Source: Pseudomonas parafulva NBRC 16636 = DSM 17004 (lineage in GTDB: Bacteria > Pseudomonadota > Gammaproteobacteria > Pseudomonadales > Pseudomonadaceae). From it: a stretch of 64,000 nucleotides of DNA. Where the stretch lies: the NCBI RefSeq assembly GCF_000730645.1, contig NZ_BBIU01000009.1, positions 1-64,000 of the forward strand, in the 5' to 3' direction. Numbering within the stretch: the stretch's first letter is position 1; each line of letters starts with the position of its first letter. The notes below the pieces were generated by a model, which worked only from the letters and a program-made list of their open reading frames with translations, was not told the DNA's origin and searched no databases. Positions 56,985 through 64,000 of this stretch are shown here, piece after piece. The translations under genes and the position numbers were made by a program.

Positions 56985-57995
56985 ATGCTGCCCCGTATTG
57001 CCACCCTGCTCGCCGGCCTGGGCTTCGCCGGCCTGGCCCAGGCTGCCGCTACCCACTACCCGCTGACCCTCGACAACTGTGGCAAGCCGCAGACCTTCGA
57101 CCACGCGCCGCAGCGGGCCGTGACCATCGGCCAGGCCGGCAGCGAGATGCTCTACGCACTGGGGCTGGGCGACAAGCTGGTGGGCACCTCGCTGTGGTTC
57201 AACGACGTGCTGCCTGAGTACCAGGCGCAGAACGCCAAGGTGCCGCGCCTGGCCGACAACGACCCCAGCTTCGAAGCCGTGGTGGGCAAGCGCCCGCAAC
57301 TGGTGGCTACCCAGTTCGAGTGGATGATCGGCGCCCAGGGTGTGGTGGGTACCCGGGAACAGTTCGACGAGTTGCGCATACCGACCTACGTGATGCCGTC
57401 GGACTGTGAAGGCAAGGACAACCTGGTGGGGGCCGATGGCACGCGCCTGCAGGCCTTTCAGGTAGACAGCATCTACAAAACCGTCAGCCAGCTGGCCGAA
57501 ATCTTCGATGTGCAAGACCGCGGCACTGCCCTGAACGCCGAGTTGAAAGGCCGGCTGAACAGCGCCCTGGGGCAACTGGCGGGCAAGGACCTGTCGCAGA
57601 CCTCGGCGCTGTTCTGGTTCTCCAGCGCCGACCTGGACATCGACCCCTACGTGGCCGGGCGCCAGGGCGTGGCCGACTTCATGCTGCGCACCTTGGGGGT
57701 ACGCAACGTGGTCGAATCCACTGAAGAATGGCCGACCGTAGGCTGGGAAACCCTGGCCAAGGCCAACCCGACCTGGTTGATCGTCGCACGCATGGACCGC
57801 CGCCGCTTCCCGGCCGACGATTACCAGAAAAAACTCGAATTCCTGCGTAATGACCCGGTCACCCGCAACATGGATGCGGTGAAAAACGGGCGCATCATTG
57901 TGCTGGATGCTGAAGCCATGCAAGCCGGCATCCGCCTGTTCCGTGGCCTGCAAACCCTGGCAACGGCGTTCGCCAGCGGTCACGCAGCCCAGTGA
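56985..57995 (+). CDS. Periplasmic binding protein of a cobalamin-riboswitch ABC importer
   Basis: This 336-residue protein starts at ATG 56985, with AGGAG upstream. It has a signal peptide ending AQA-AA and the BtuF/FhuD-type (TroA-like) fold: HAPQRAVTIGQAGSEMLYALGLGDKLVGTSLW, VVGKRPQLVAT, then a helical linker and SALFWFSSADLDIDPYVAGRQG. Likely substrates are corrinoids, cobinamide or a metal chelate. It differs from small E. coli BtuF in length, with an insert around the MDRRRFPADDY region. It overlaps the permease gene as GTGA. Confidence 0.88.
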   Translation: MLPRIATLLAGLGFAGLAQAAATHYPLTLDNCGKPQTFDHAPQRAVTIGQAGSEMLYALGLGDKLVGTSLWFNDVLPEYQAQNAKVPRLADNDPSFEAVVGKRPQLVATQFEWMIGAQGVVGTREQFDELRIPTYVMPSDCEGKDNLVGADGTRLQAFQVDSIYKTVSQLAEIFDVQDRGTALNAELKGRLNSALGQLAGKDLSQTSALFWFSSADLDIDPYVAGRQGVADFMLRTLGVRNVVESTEEWPTVGWETLAKANPTWLIVARMDRRRFPADDYQKKLEFLRNDPVTRNMDAVKNGRIIVLDAEAMQAGIRLFRGLQTLATAFASGHAAQ

Positions 57996-59011
57996 CCAGC
58001 CGCCTGCCCTTCACCGCCGTGGCGGCCGTGGCCGCCCTGCTGACTGCCTTGCTGGCAGGCACCGCCATTGGTGAAAGCAACCTGTCACCCAGCCTGGTTG
58101 GCCAGGTGCTGGCCAACCACCTGTGGCAGGCGGGCTACGCGGTGGACCCGATTGATGCCGGCATCGTCTGGAACTACCGCCTGACCCGCACCCTGGTGGC
58201 CGCAGCCTGCGGCGCTGGCCTGGCGACCTGCGGCGTGATTCTCCAGGCCCTGCTGCGCAACCCGCTGGCCGAGCCCTATCTGCTGGGCCTGTCGGCAGGT
58301 GCCTCGACCGGCGCAGTGCTGGTCGGCTTGCTGGGCCTGGGCAGCATGGCGTTGAACATGTCGGCAGGGGCATTCATAGGCGCTCTGGCGGCATTCGCCC
58401 TGGTGCTGGTACTGGCCCGGGCCGCCAGCCCGGCCGGCAACAACGCCCAGGTCATTCTGGCGGGCATTGCCGGCTCGCAGCTGTTCAACGCCCTCACCGC
58501 CTTCCTCATCACTAAGTCGGCCACCGCCGAGCAGGCGCGGGGCATTCTGTTCTGGTTGCTGGGTAACCTGAGCGGTGTGCGATGGCCGTCAGTGTGGCTG
58601 GCGGTACCGGTCGCAGTGCTGGGTTTGCTGGTATGCCTGTGGCACCGCCGGGCGCTGGATGCATTCACCTTCGGCGCCGATTCTGCAGCTTCACTGGGCA
58701 TCCCGGTGCGGCGCACGCAGTTGCTGCTGATCAGCTGCGCGGCACTGGTGACGGCGGTGATGGTATCGATCGTGGGCGCCATTGGTTTCGTCGGCCTGGT
58801 CATTCCCCATGCCCTGCGCTTGCTGTTAGGCCCCGGTCACGGGCGCCTGTTGCCCGCCAGCGCACTGGGCGGCGCATTGTTCCTGGTAGCGGCCGACATT
58901 CTTTCGCGCACGTTGATTGCCGGGCAGGTCATCCCCGTGGGGGTGGTGACTGCGCTGATCGGCGCGCCGGTGTTTGCGTTGATCCTGGTCGCAAGACGGG
59001 GGCACTCGTGA
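57992..59011 (+). CDS. BtuC/FecCD-family ABC permease
   Basis: This 339-residue protein has about ten membrane helices. It carries the family motif RLTRTLVAAACGAGLATCGVILQALLRNPLAEPYLLGLSAGAS in pieces such as GVILQALLRNPLAEP. The later motif is GAIGFVGLVIPHALRLLLGPGH, and the cytoplasmic coupling loop is included. The start GTG 57992 overlaps the upstream stop; the end overlaps the ATPase as GTGA. Confidence 0.92.
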   Translation: MTSRLPFTAVAAVAALLTALLAGTAIGESNLSPSLVGQVLANHLWQAGYAVDPIDAGIVWNYRLTRTLVAAACGAGLATCGVILQALLRNPLAEPYLLGLSAGASTGAVLVGLLGLGSMALNMSAGAFIGALAAFALVLVLARAASPAGNNAQVILAGIAGSQLFNALTAFLITKSATAEQARGILFWLLGNLSGVRWPSVWLAVPVAVLGLLVCLWHRRALDAFTFGADSAASLGIPVRRTQLLLISCAALVTAVMVSIVGAIGFVGLVIPHALRLLLGPGHGRLLPASALGGALFLVAADILSRTLIAGQVIPVGVVTALIGAPVFALILVARRGHS

Positions 59012-59796
59012 CCGCCATGGCCCCTGCGCCCATCGCACCGCTGAGCTGCCAGGGCCTGGGGCTGGACCTGGCCGGCAACACCGTACTGGACGCCCTCGAC
59101 CTGACCGTGCACGCCGGCGAGACCCTGGCTATCGTCGGGCCCAACGGCTCTGGCAAGTCCTCGCTGCTCAAGTTGCTGGCCGGGCTGCGCAAGCCCACCC
59201 GCGGCAGCGTACACCTGATGGGCCAACCGTTGGCGCAGGTGCCCAGGCGCCAGATCGCCCAGGCCCTGGCATTGGTGGAGCAACAGGCTGATACGCTCGA
59301 TGCGATCCGCGTGTTCGATGCCGTTGCCCTGGGCCGCACGCCATGGTTGTCGGCGCTTGCACCGTTCTGCGCAAACGACCGTGCCATCGTCGAACAGGCG
59401 TTGGCCGACGTGGATGCCCTGCACCTGCGCGGCCGGCTGTGGGGCGCGTTATCGGGTGGTGAACGCCAGCGCGTGCATATCGCCCGCGCCCTGGCCCAAC
59501 AGCCGCGCCTGCTGCTGCTGGACGAGCCCACCAACCACCTGGATATCCAGCACCAGCTAAGCCTGTTGCACCAGGTGCAAGCCTTGCAGGTCACCACCGT
59601 GGTGGCCCTGCATGACCTCAACCAGGCCCTCACCTGCCACCGCGTGGCGGTGCTCGACAAAGGCCGCCTGGTTGCCTTGGGCAAGCCGCTGGAGGTGCTC
59701 ACGCCCCAGCGCCTGCTCGACACCTTCGGTGTGCATGCCCACTACCTCACCGACCCCTACGACGGCGCGCGCATCCTGCGCTTTCGCGCCCCTTGA
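59008..59796 (+). CDS. BtuD/FecE-family ABC ATPase
   Basis: This 262-residue ATPase has Walker A GPNGSGKSS (44-52), signature LSGGERQR (147-154), Walker B LLLLDEPTNHLD (168-179) and the H-loop VVALHDLNQ. The start GTG 59008 overlaps the permease stop. It powers the importer. The pseudoazurin gene starts 17 bp further on. Confidence 0.92.
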   Translation: MTAMAPAPIAPLSCQGLGLDLAGNTVLDALDLTVHAGETLAIVGPNGSGKSSLLKLLAGLRKPTRGSVHLMGQPLAQVPRRQIAQALALVEQQADTLDAIRVFDAVALGRTPWLSALAPFCANDRAIVEQALADVDALHLRGRLWGALSGGERQRVHIARALAQQPRLLLLDEPTNHLDIQHQLSLLHQVQALQVTTVVALHDLNQALTCHRVAVLDKGRLVALGKPLEVLTPQRLLDTFGVHAHYLTDPYDGARILRFRAP

Positions 59797-59813
59797 ACCA
59801 GGAAGTTCTGCCC

Positions 59814-60263
59814 ATGTCGTTGCGCTCTGTTGCCTTGCTGCTCGCCAGCGCCCTGCTCGCCAGCGCCCTGCTCGCCCCCACAGCCCTGGCCGAGGTTCAC
59901 GAAGTAAAAATGCTCAACCGCGGTGAGGCGGGGGCGATGGTCTATGAACCTGATCACCTGCGCATCGCACCGGGCGACACGGTGCGTTTCGTACCCACCC
60001 AGAGCGGGCACAACGCTGCGAGCGTGCCGGGTTTGATGCCAGAGGGCTCTACGGCTTTCAAGAGCAAGCTCAACCAGGTGTTCGAGCAGCGCTTTACTGT
60101 GCCGGGCTTGTACGGCGTGCAATGCATTCCGCACCTGGCGATGGGCATGGTCATGCTCATTCAGGTCGGTGACTTTACCGAGGCCGCGGTGCCGGCAAGC
60201 CTGCCGGCGAGGGCCAAGGCGCGCTTCGGGGCGCAATTGCAACAGCTGGCGGCCGGCCAGTGA
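59814..60263 (+). CDS. Pseudoazurin-like blue copper protein
   Basis: This 149-residue protein has a signal peptide with a tandem LLASA repeat (cleavage near ALA-EV), so it is periplasmic. All type-1 copper ligands are in place: H66 in SGHNAAS, C104 and H107 in GVQCIPH, and M112 in LAMGM (the C-x2-H-x4-M spacing of pseudoazurin). It carries electrons by Cu(I)/Cu(II) cycling. The start ATG 59814 has AGGAAG; a TTG at 59793 would overlap the ATPase stop. A cupredoxin inside a B12-riboswitch uptake operon is unusual. The natural role could be as an electron donor to a cobalt or corrinoid step. Confidence 0.9.
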   Translation: MSLRSVALLLASALLASALLAPTALAEVHEVKMLNRGEAGAMVYEPDHLRIAPGDTVRFVPTQSGHNAASVPGLMPEGSTAFKSKLNQVFEQRFTVPGLYGVQCIPHLAMGMVMLIQVGDFTEAAVPASLPARAKARFGAQLQQLAAGQ

Positions 60264-61597
60264 GAAGGTTGTCACTGGCGCTGCCACTGGTGGCGATAGC
60301 CCCCTGGGCACAGGCCGAAAATGCCCAATCCCAAAGCCAGGGTTTTGTCCAGGACGCCAGCTGGAGCGTGCTCAACCGCAGTGTCTACGACCTGCGCGAC
60401 TTCAAGCATGGCGGGCGCAACGGTGCCGCGCGCAATGCCTACAAGCCGCGCAACGCGCGTAACGGCAAGGCGGAAGAATGGGGCTACGGCCTGATGAGTA
60501 CCTTCCAGTCTGGGTTCACCCAGGGGCTGGTGGGGGTGGGCGTGGATGCCCACGCTTACCTGGGCGTCAAGCTGGACAGCGGCGGCGGCCGGGCGGGCAA
60601 AGCGCGCCTGCTGGCCGTGGACAACGACGGGCACCCGCAGTCTGATTACAGCCGCGCAGGCGCCGCCGTGAAACTGCGCATTGCCAACACCGTGCTCACC
60701 TACGGCGAGCAGCGGGTGAAAACGCCGGTGTTCAGTGCCTCCGACAGCCGTTTGCTCCCGGAAACCTTCACCGGGTTCTTTCTGGCTAGTGATGAACTGG
60801 AAGCGCTCAGGCTGGTGGCCGGGCATTTCACCGAAAACGCCGACCGCAACGCCTCCAGCCATGGCCGGGGCTTTGCGGTCAATTACTCCAATGGCCGCCA
60901 GGGTAACCAGGTCGACCTGGCCGGCGCCATCTGGACGGCCAGCCCTGGCTTCAGCGCCAGCCTGTACACGTCGCGGTATGAGGACACCTGGAACCAGCAC
61001 TACCTGGGCAGCACCCTGAGCCATGCCCTGGACGAGCAGCGCAGTGTCAGCCTGGACCTCAACCTGTACCGCACCACCGACACCGGCAAGGCACTGTCGG
61101 GGCGTATCGACAACACCACCTGGAGCCTGGTTTCGCGCTACAACCAGGGGCCTCACGGCTTCAGCCTGGGCTGGCAGCAGGTGCATGGAGACACACCGTT
61201 CGACTACGTCTCGCGGGGCGCCATCTACATCGCCAATGCGGTACAGATGTCCGACTTCAACGGGCCGAACGAAAAGTCCTGGCAGGCGCGCTACGACCTG
61301 GACATGGGTGCCTACGGCATCCCCGGCCTGGCGCTGACGGCGCTGTACGTACGCGGCTTCGGCATCGACGGCACCGGGGTAGACCCGGCAGGTGGCTATG
61401 CCTATCTGGGCTACGGCAAGGGCGGCAAGCACTGGGAGCGTGACCTCGAGGCCCGCTATGTGGTGCAGGGCGGCCGGGCCAAGGGCCTCACCTTCTCGGT
61501 CCGGCACAACGTGCACCGGGGTAACCAGGCGCAAGCCGAGCTGGATGTCGACCAGCTTCGGCTGGCGGTGGAATGGCCGTTGTCCGGGGGGTTATGA
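60260..61597 (+). CDS. OprD-family outer-membrane porin
   Basis: This 445-residue protein starts at GTG 60260, overlapping the upstream stop as GTGA, and has a signal peptide ending AQA-EN. OprD features are GFVQDASWSVLNRSVYDLRDF, RAGAAVKLRIANTVLTYGEQ, SSHGRGFAVNYSNGRQGNQVDLAG and a barrel ending near VEWPLSGGL. OprD porins take up small carboxylates, amino acids or related compounds. It is translationally coupled to the importer and cupredoxin, implying a shared substrate. The last 6 bp overlap the convergent small gene. Confidence 0.9.
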   Translation: MRRLSLALPLVAIAPWAQAENAQSQSQGFVQDASWSVLNRSVYDLRDFKHGGRNGAARNAYKPRNARNGKAEEWGYGLMSTFQSGFTQGLVGVGVDAHAYLGVKLDSGGGRAGKARLLAVDNDGHPQSDYSRAGAAVKLRIANTVLTYGEQRVKTPVFSASDSRLLPETFTGFFLASDELEALRLVAGHFTENADRNASSHGRGFAVNYSNGRQGNQVDLAGAIWTASPGFSASLYTSRYEDTWNQHYLGSTLSHALDEQRSVSLDLNLYRTTDTGKALSGRIDNTTWSLVSRYNQGPHGFSLGWQQVHGDTPFDYVSRGAIYIANAVQMSDFNGPNEKSWQARYDLDMGAYGIPGLALTALYVRGFGIDGTGVDPAGGYAYLGYGKGGKHWERDLEARYVVQGGRAKGLTFSVRHNVHRGNQAQAELDVDQLRLAVEWPLSGGL

Positions 61598-61873
61598 CAG
61601 GGGTGGCTGGCTGTACGCCAGGTCGGCGAACGCGGCTTCGAGCTCCGCATCGACATGGCCAGCAGCCCTCACGCGGGTCTGCAGGTACTGCCTGACCGTG
61701 TTGGGCCAGCGCCCTTCACGGTGCGCCGCATTGATCAGGCTCCGGGCATCCTGCCGGGTGGCACCGCGCCACAGGTCCATCAGCCTGTTCTCAAAATCAT
61801 CGGAGGTCCACCCCTCCAGGCGTGCTTCGAATTCGTCCAGCAACTTGAGCTTGTACAGGGCCATGTGTGGCAT
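61592..61873 (-). CDS. Small hypothetical protein
   Basis: This 93-residue protein starts at ATG 61873, after GGAGAAGGA. A second in-frame ATG lies three codons on. It is a charged helical protein: YKLKLLDEFEARLEGWTSDDFENRLMDLWRG, then ARSLINAAHREGRWPNTVRQYLQTRV. There is no known domain, signal peptide or membrane segment. It converges on and overlaps the oprD-like gene by 6 bp. Confidence 0.7.
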   Translation of the reverse strand: MPHMALYKLKLLDEFEARLEGWTSDDFENRLMDLWRGATRQDARSLINAAHREGRWPNTVRQYLQTRVRAAGHVDAELEAAFADLAYSQPPLS

Positions 61874-61995
61874 CGTCCTTCTCCCTCTGCAGCGATGAAA
61901 AATCCATGTCCTGGGAGGGTAAGCACGGCCTGGCAGGCAAGGAAATGAACGCGTGGATCACTGCCGCCAGGCGTGTGTAGGGCAATTCCGTAGGT

Positions 61996-62493
61996 TCAGC
62001 GCAGGGGCAGCTGCATGTGGGTGGTCTGCCACACCGGGTCTTGTTCAACGTCCACCACGCTGAAACCCTGGCGCTCCCAGAAGCGGATGGCGCCGGGCAG
62101 AAATGGATGGGTGTGCAGGTACAGGCAGTCTACCCCTTGCGCCTGGGCGTGCAGACGCAACCTGGCGAACAGCGCTGCTGCCAGGCCGTGCCTGCGGTAG
62201 GCCGGCAAGACGAACAGCCGCACCACCTCGACCACTTGGTGGGCACGGTAGCAGAGCTGGGCAAAGCGGTGATCGTAGGGCAGGTAGCCAATCACGGCCA
62301 CCAGGCGCCCGCCGTCCCGCGCCTCCAGAAAACAGCCAGCGCCGTCCAGGTACGTGCTGGCGAAGTGCGCCAGGTCATGGGGCAAGGGCGTGCCGGCGAG
62401 CATCGGGAACAATTCGCGGCCGGCCGCTTCGACGAACGCCACCACTTCATCAATGGCGTCGCGTGGAACAGGTTGCAGGGTCAGGTCGGGCAT
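61996..62493 (-). CDS. GNAT-family acetyltransferase
   Basis: This 165-residue protein has the GNAT fold: RDGGRLVAVIGYLPYD, VVEVVRLFVLPAYRRHGLAAALFARL containing the acetyl-CoA loop, and YLHTHPFLPGAIRFWERQGFSVVD. ATG 62493 gives the usual length; the frame runs further upstream. Substrate is unknown. It is divergent from the lipoprotein gene. Confidence 0.85.
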   Translation of the reverse strand: MPDLTLQPVPRDAIDEVVAFVEAAGRELFPMLAGTPLPHDLAHFASTYLDGAGCFLEARDGGRLVAVIGYLPYDHRFAQLCYRAHQVVEVVRLFVLPAYRRHGLAAALFARLRLHAQAQGVDCLYLHTHPFLPGAIRFWERQGFSVVDVEQDPVWQTTHMQLPLR

Positions 62494-62621
62494 GGGGCAG
62501 CCACCAGGCAATGGAGGCCAGGTTCTACCCCAGCCGCGCGGCCATAGCAAACGACAAGGCTCGTCGGCGTTGCGCAGACACCGTTATAATCGCCATCCTC
62601 ACAGCCCGACCAGGCCACGCC

Positions 62622-63107
62622 ATGCCTTGCCTCAACAAGTTGCTGTTGCCCCTGCTGCTGGCCCTCGCCGTTACCGCTTGCGATCAGAAACCCACCCGTG
62701 AAGAGCAGATCCTCGCGCGGCTGCCGCTGCAGGAGGCCTATACCCATAACATTGAGCGCATGGCTGCCCTGCTCGCTCGCACCCACCCTCGGTTGACACA
62801 GGCAAGCATCGAGCAGGTGCTGCGCAAACACCTCACGGTCGAGGACCAGCGCCAGGACCTGTTCCGGCTTTACAGCGAGAAAAACTTCAGCGATGCAGAG
62901 TTCGACACGATCGTCACAGCGCTGCAGGACCCGGCCAAGGCACGGGCTCTCGAGGACACGGAGAATGGCCGGCACCTGAGCGAAAAACTCACGTCGCTGA
63001 TGCGCGATACCGCTGGGGACCCCAACGTGCAAGCCTTGGCCAAACAACGCATGCAGCAGGTGGAAGACGAACTGCGGAGGCTGGACAACGCCAGCCCTGC
63101 TGGGTGA
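62622..63107 (+). CDS. Small lipoprotein, hypothetical
   Basis: This 161-residue protein has a lipoprotein signal (LLALAVTAC, Cys at residue 20). The mature part is helical and charged (QILARLPLQEAYTHNIERMAAL, then YSEKNFSDAEFDTIVTALQDP). I recognise no family. No clear Shine-Dalgarno sequence was seen. A hairpin TTGGGG...CCCCAA follows the stop at 63126-63146. Confidence 0.75.
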   Translation: MPCLNKLLLPLLLALAVTACDQKPTREEQILARLPLQEAYTHNIERMAALLARTHPRLTQASIEQVLRKHLTVEDQRQDLFRLYSEKNFSDAEFDTIVTALQDPAKARALEDTENGRHLSEKLTSLMRDTAGDPNVQALAKQRMQQVEDELRRLDNASPAG

Positions 63108-63193
63108 TAGGCCCGGAAGCGCTAATTGGGGTGCTTTGCGCCCCAACTCACCCGATGATGGCCATCTTGACGTCAAGCAGTTCCCCAAAGCAC

Positions 63194-63222
63194 CGATAAC
63201 CTGTAGGGTTATCGCCCTTTTT
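63194..63222 (+). terminator. Intrinsic terminator
   Basis: CGATAACC (63194-63201) pairs with GGTTATCG (63207-63214) and is followed by cccttttt. It lies 87 bp after the lipoprotein gene and 50 bp before the next gene. Confidence 0.88.
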
Positions 63223-63272
63223 GCCGCATCTGTTCGCCTTCGAGGTCAGGATTGCCAAACGCCAAGCAAGGA

Positions 63273-64000
63273 ATGCGGCTCGATCTGCGCACACTTATTC
63301 TGGTGCTTTGCGCCCTTACCGCGCTGGTGATGCTGTGCGCCAGCTATTTCGCCAGCTACCGGGTGCAGCGTCAGTTGCTGATCGATCACGCCTTGGAAGC
63401 CAACCGGGTCTATGCGGCAAAGCTGGCTGCCATCACTGAAACCTATATCCGCAACGCCCTGCAGCAACTGGCATTCAGCGCGGGTGTGCAGCGCCAGCAA
63501 CTGGCCGACAGCGCTGCGCTACGGGCCGAAACCGACCGGGTGCTGGGCCAGAGCATGGCCTTCAACTCTACCTTCGTGATCGACGCGAACGGTGTACTGC
63601 TGTCGGTATCGCCTGCACACCTGCGGCACCTGGTGGGTGGGCGCATGCAGTCCCCCGGTGTAGAAGAAGCCCTGCACGAACGCCGCCCGCTGGTTTCCAC
63701 CCCCTATGTCTCGGCAGCCAACAACCTGGTCGTGACATTGTCACAACCGATCTTCGACGCCGATGGGCGTTACCTGGGCTACGTGGCGGGAAGCCTTTAC
63801 CTGCACGAGCGCAACATCCTCAACAGCCTGCTGGGCGAGCACTTTTACAAGGATGGCTCCTACCTGTACGTGGTCGACAGCCAGCGCCGCCTGCTGTACC
63901 ACCCCAACCCGCAGCGGGTTGGCACAGTGGTGCAGAGCAACTCGCTGATCAACCAGCTGGGCACCTTGCGCAACGGCACCCGCCAACTGAGCAACAGCCA
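63273..64000 (+). CDS. Membrane sensor with CACHE-like periplasmic domain (cut by window end)
   Basis: The reading frame is open from ATG 63273 (AAGGA just upstream) to the window end, about 242 residues. Residues about 8-28 form a membrane helix (LILVLCALTALVMLCASYFAS). A periplasmic domain with double-CACHE features follows: TFVIDANGVLLSVSP and FYKDGSYLYVVDSQRRLLYHP. The output domain lies beyond the edge; in Pseudomonas such sensors usually end in a GGDEF, EAL or kinase domain. Only the sensor part can be stated. Confidence 0.8.
   Translation, partial: MRLDLRTLILVLCALTALVMLCASYFASYRVQRQLLIDHALEANRVYAAKLAAITETYIRNALQQLAFSAGVQRQQLADSAALRAETDRVLGQSMAFNSTFVIDANGVLLSVSPAHLRHLVGGRMQSPGVEEALHERRPLVSTPYVSAANNLVVTLSQPIFDADGRYLGYVAGSLYLHERNILNSLLGEHFYKDGSYLYVVDSQRRLLYHPNPQRVGTVVQSNSLINQLGTLRNGTRQLSNS

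Overview
The window reads as chromosome of a fluorescent Pseudomonas of the P. putida group. The evidence is high-GC coding throughout, a P. putida-type REP sequence at the left edge, a pyoverdine tailoring and uptake block (pvdA, fpvGHJKCDEF, an MbtH protein and a thioesterase) with iron-starvation sigma boxes, an MvaT-family H-NS-like protein, an LpxO hydroxylase and an OprD porin. I saw no insertion sequence, prophage, CRISPR array, tRNA or rRNA. Apart from the REP sequence this looks like core or soft-core chromosome.

Layout. 0.2-4.5 kb: an AhpD-like protein, an AraC regulator, and a divergent thiolase / 3-hydroxyacyl-CoA dehydrogenase / TetR operon. 4.5-11.6 kb: an orphan signalling cluster on the minus strand (single-domain receiver, REC-histidine kinase, CheB, CheR, a 1154-residue CHASE3-GAF-kinase-triple-REC protein) and a divergent receiver, with no chemoreceptor gene. 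11.6-17.6 kb: CobF, an apparent small RNA with a GGA-loop hairpin, glyoxalase I, a shikimate dehydrogenase-like enzyme, small proteins, an HWE kinase and PBP7. 18.1-28.4 kb: the pyoverdine block. 28.5-34.5 kb: two small proteins, then RibBX and a polyamine-type ABC importer whose upstream regions share an 11-bp ATACCATAATA element. 34.6-37.8 kb: a PstS-OmpA fusion with a possible Pho box, TerC, and an MvaT-family protein. 38-52 kb: acyl-CoA dehydrogenase, regulators, cysteine desulfurase, nitroreductase, exporters, alcohol dehydrogenase, RNA ligase, LpxO and acetyltransferases.

52.7-61.6 kb is the part I find most distinctive. Two cobalamin riboswitches precede a TonB-dependent receptor and a five-gene overlapping operon: periplasmic binding protein, BtuC/FecCD permease, ATPase, pseudoazurin-like blue copper protein, and OprD-family porin. 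A multi-membrane acyltransferase-like gene lies between the two units. A corrinoid or cobalt-compound uptake system that includes a cupredoxin and a porin is not a standard btu arrangement, and its substrate cannot be read from the sequence. The window ends inside a membrane sensor with a periplasmic CACHE-like domain.

Start codons were chosen from Shine-Dalgarno sequences, operon overlaps and family length. Several differ from the longest reading frame, as stated in the entries. All family assignments come from reading motifs and gene context by eye, with no database search.
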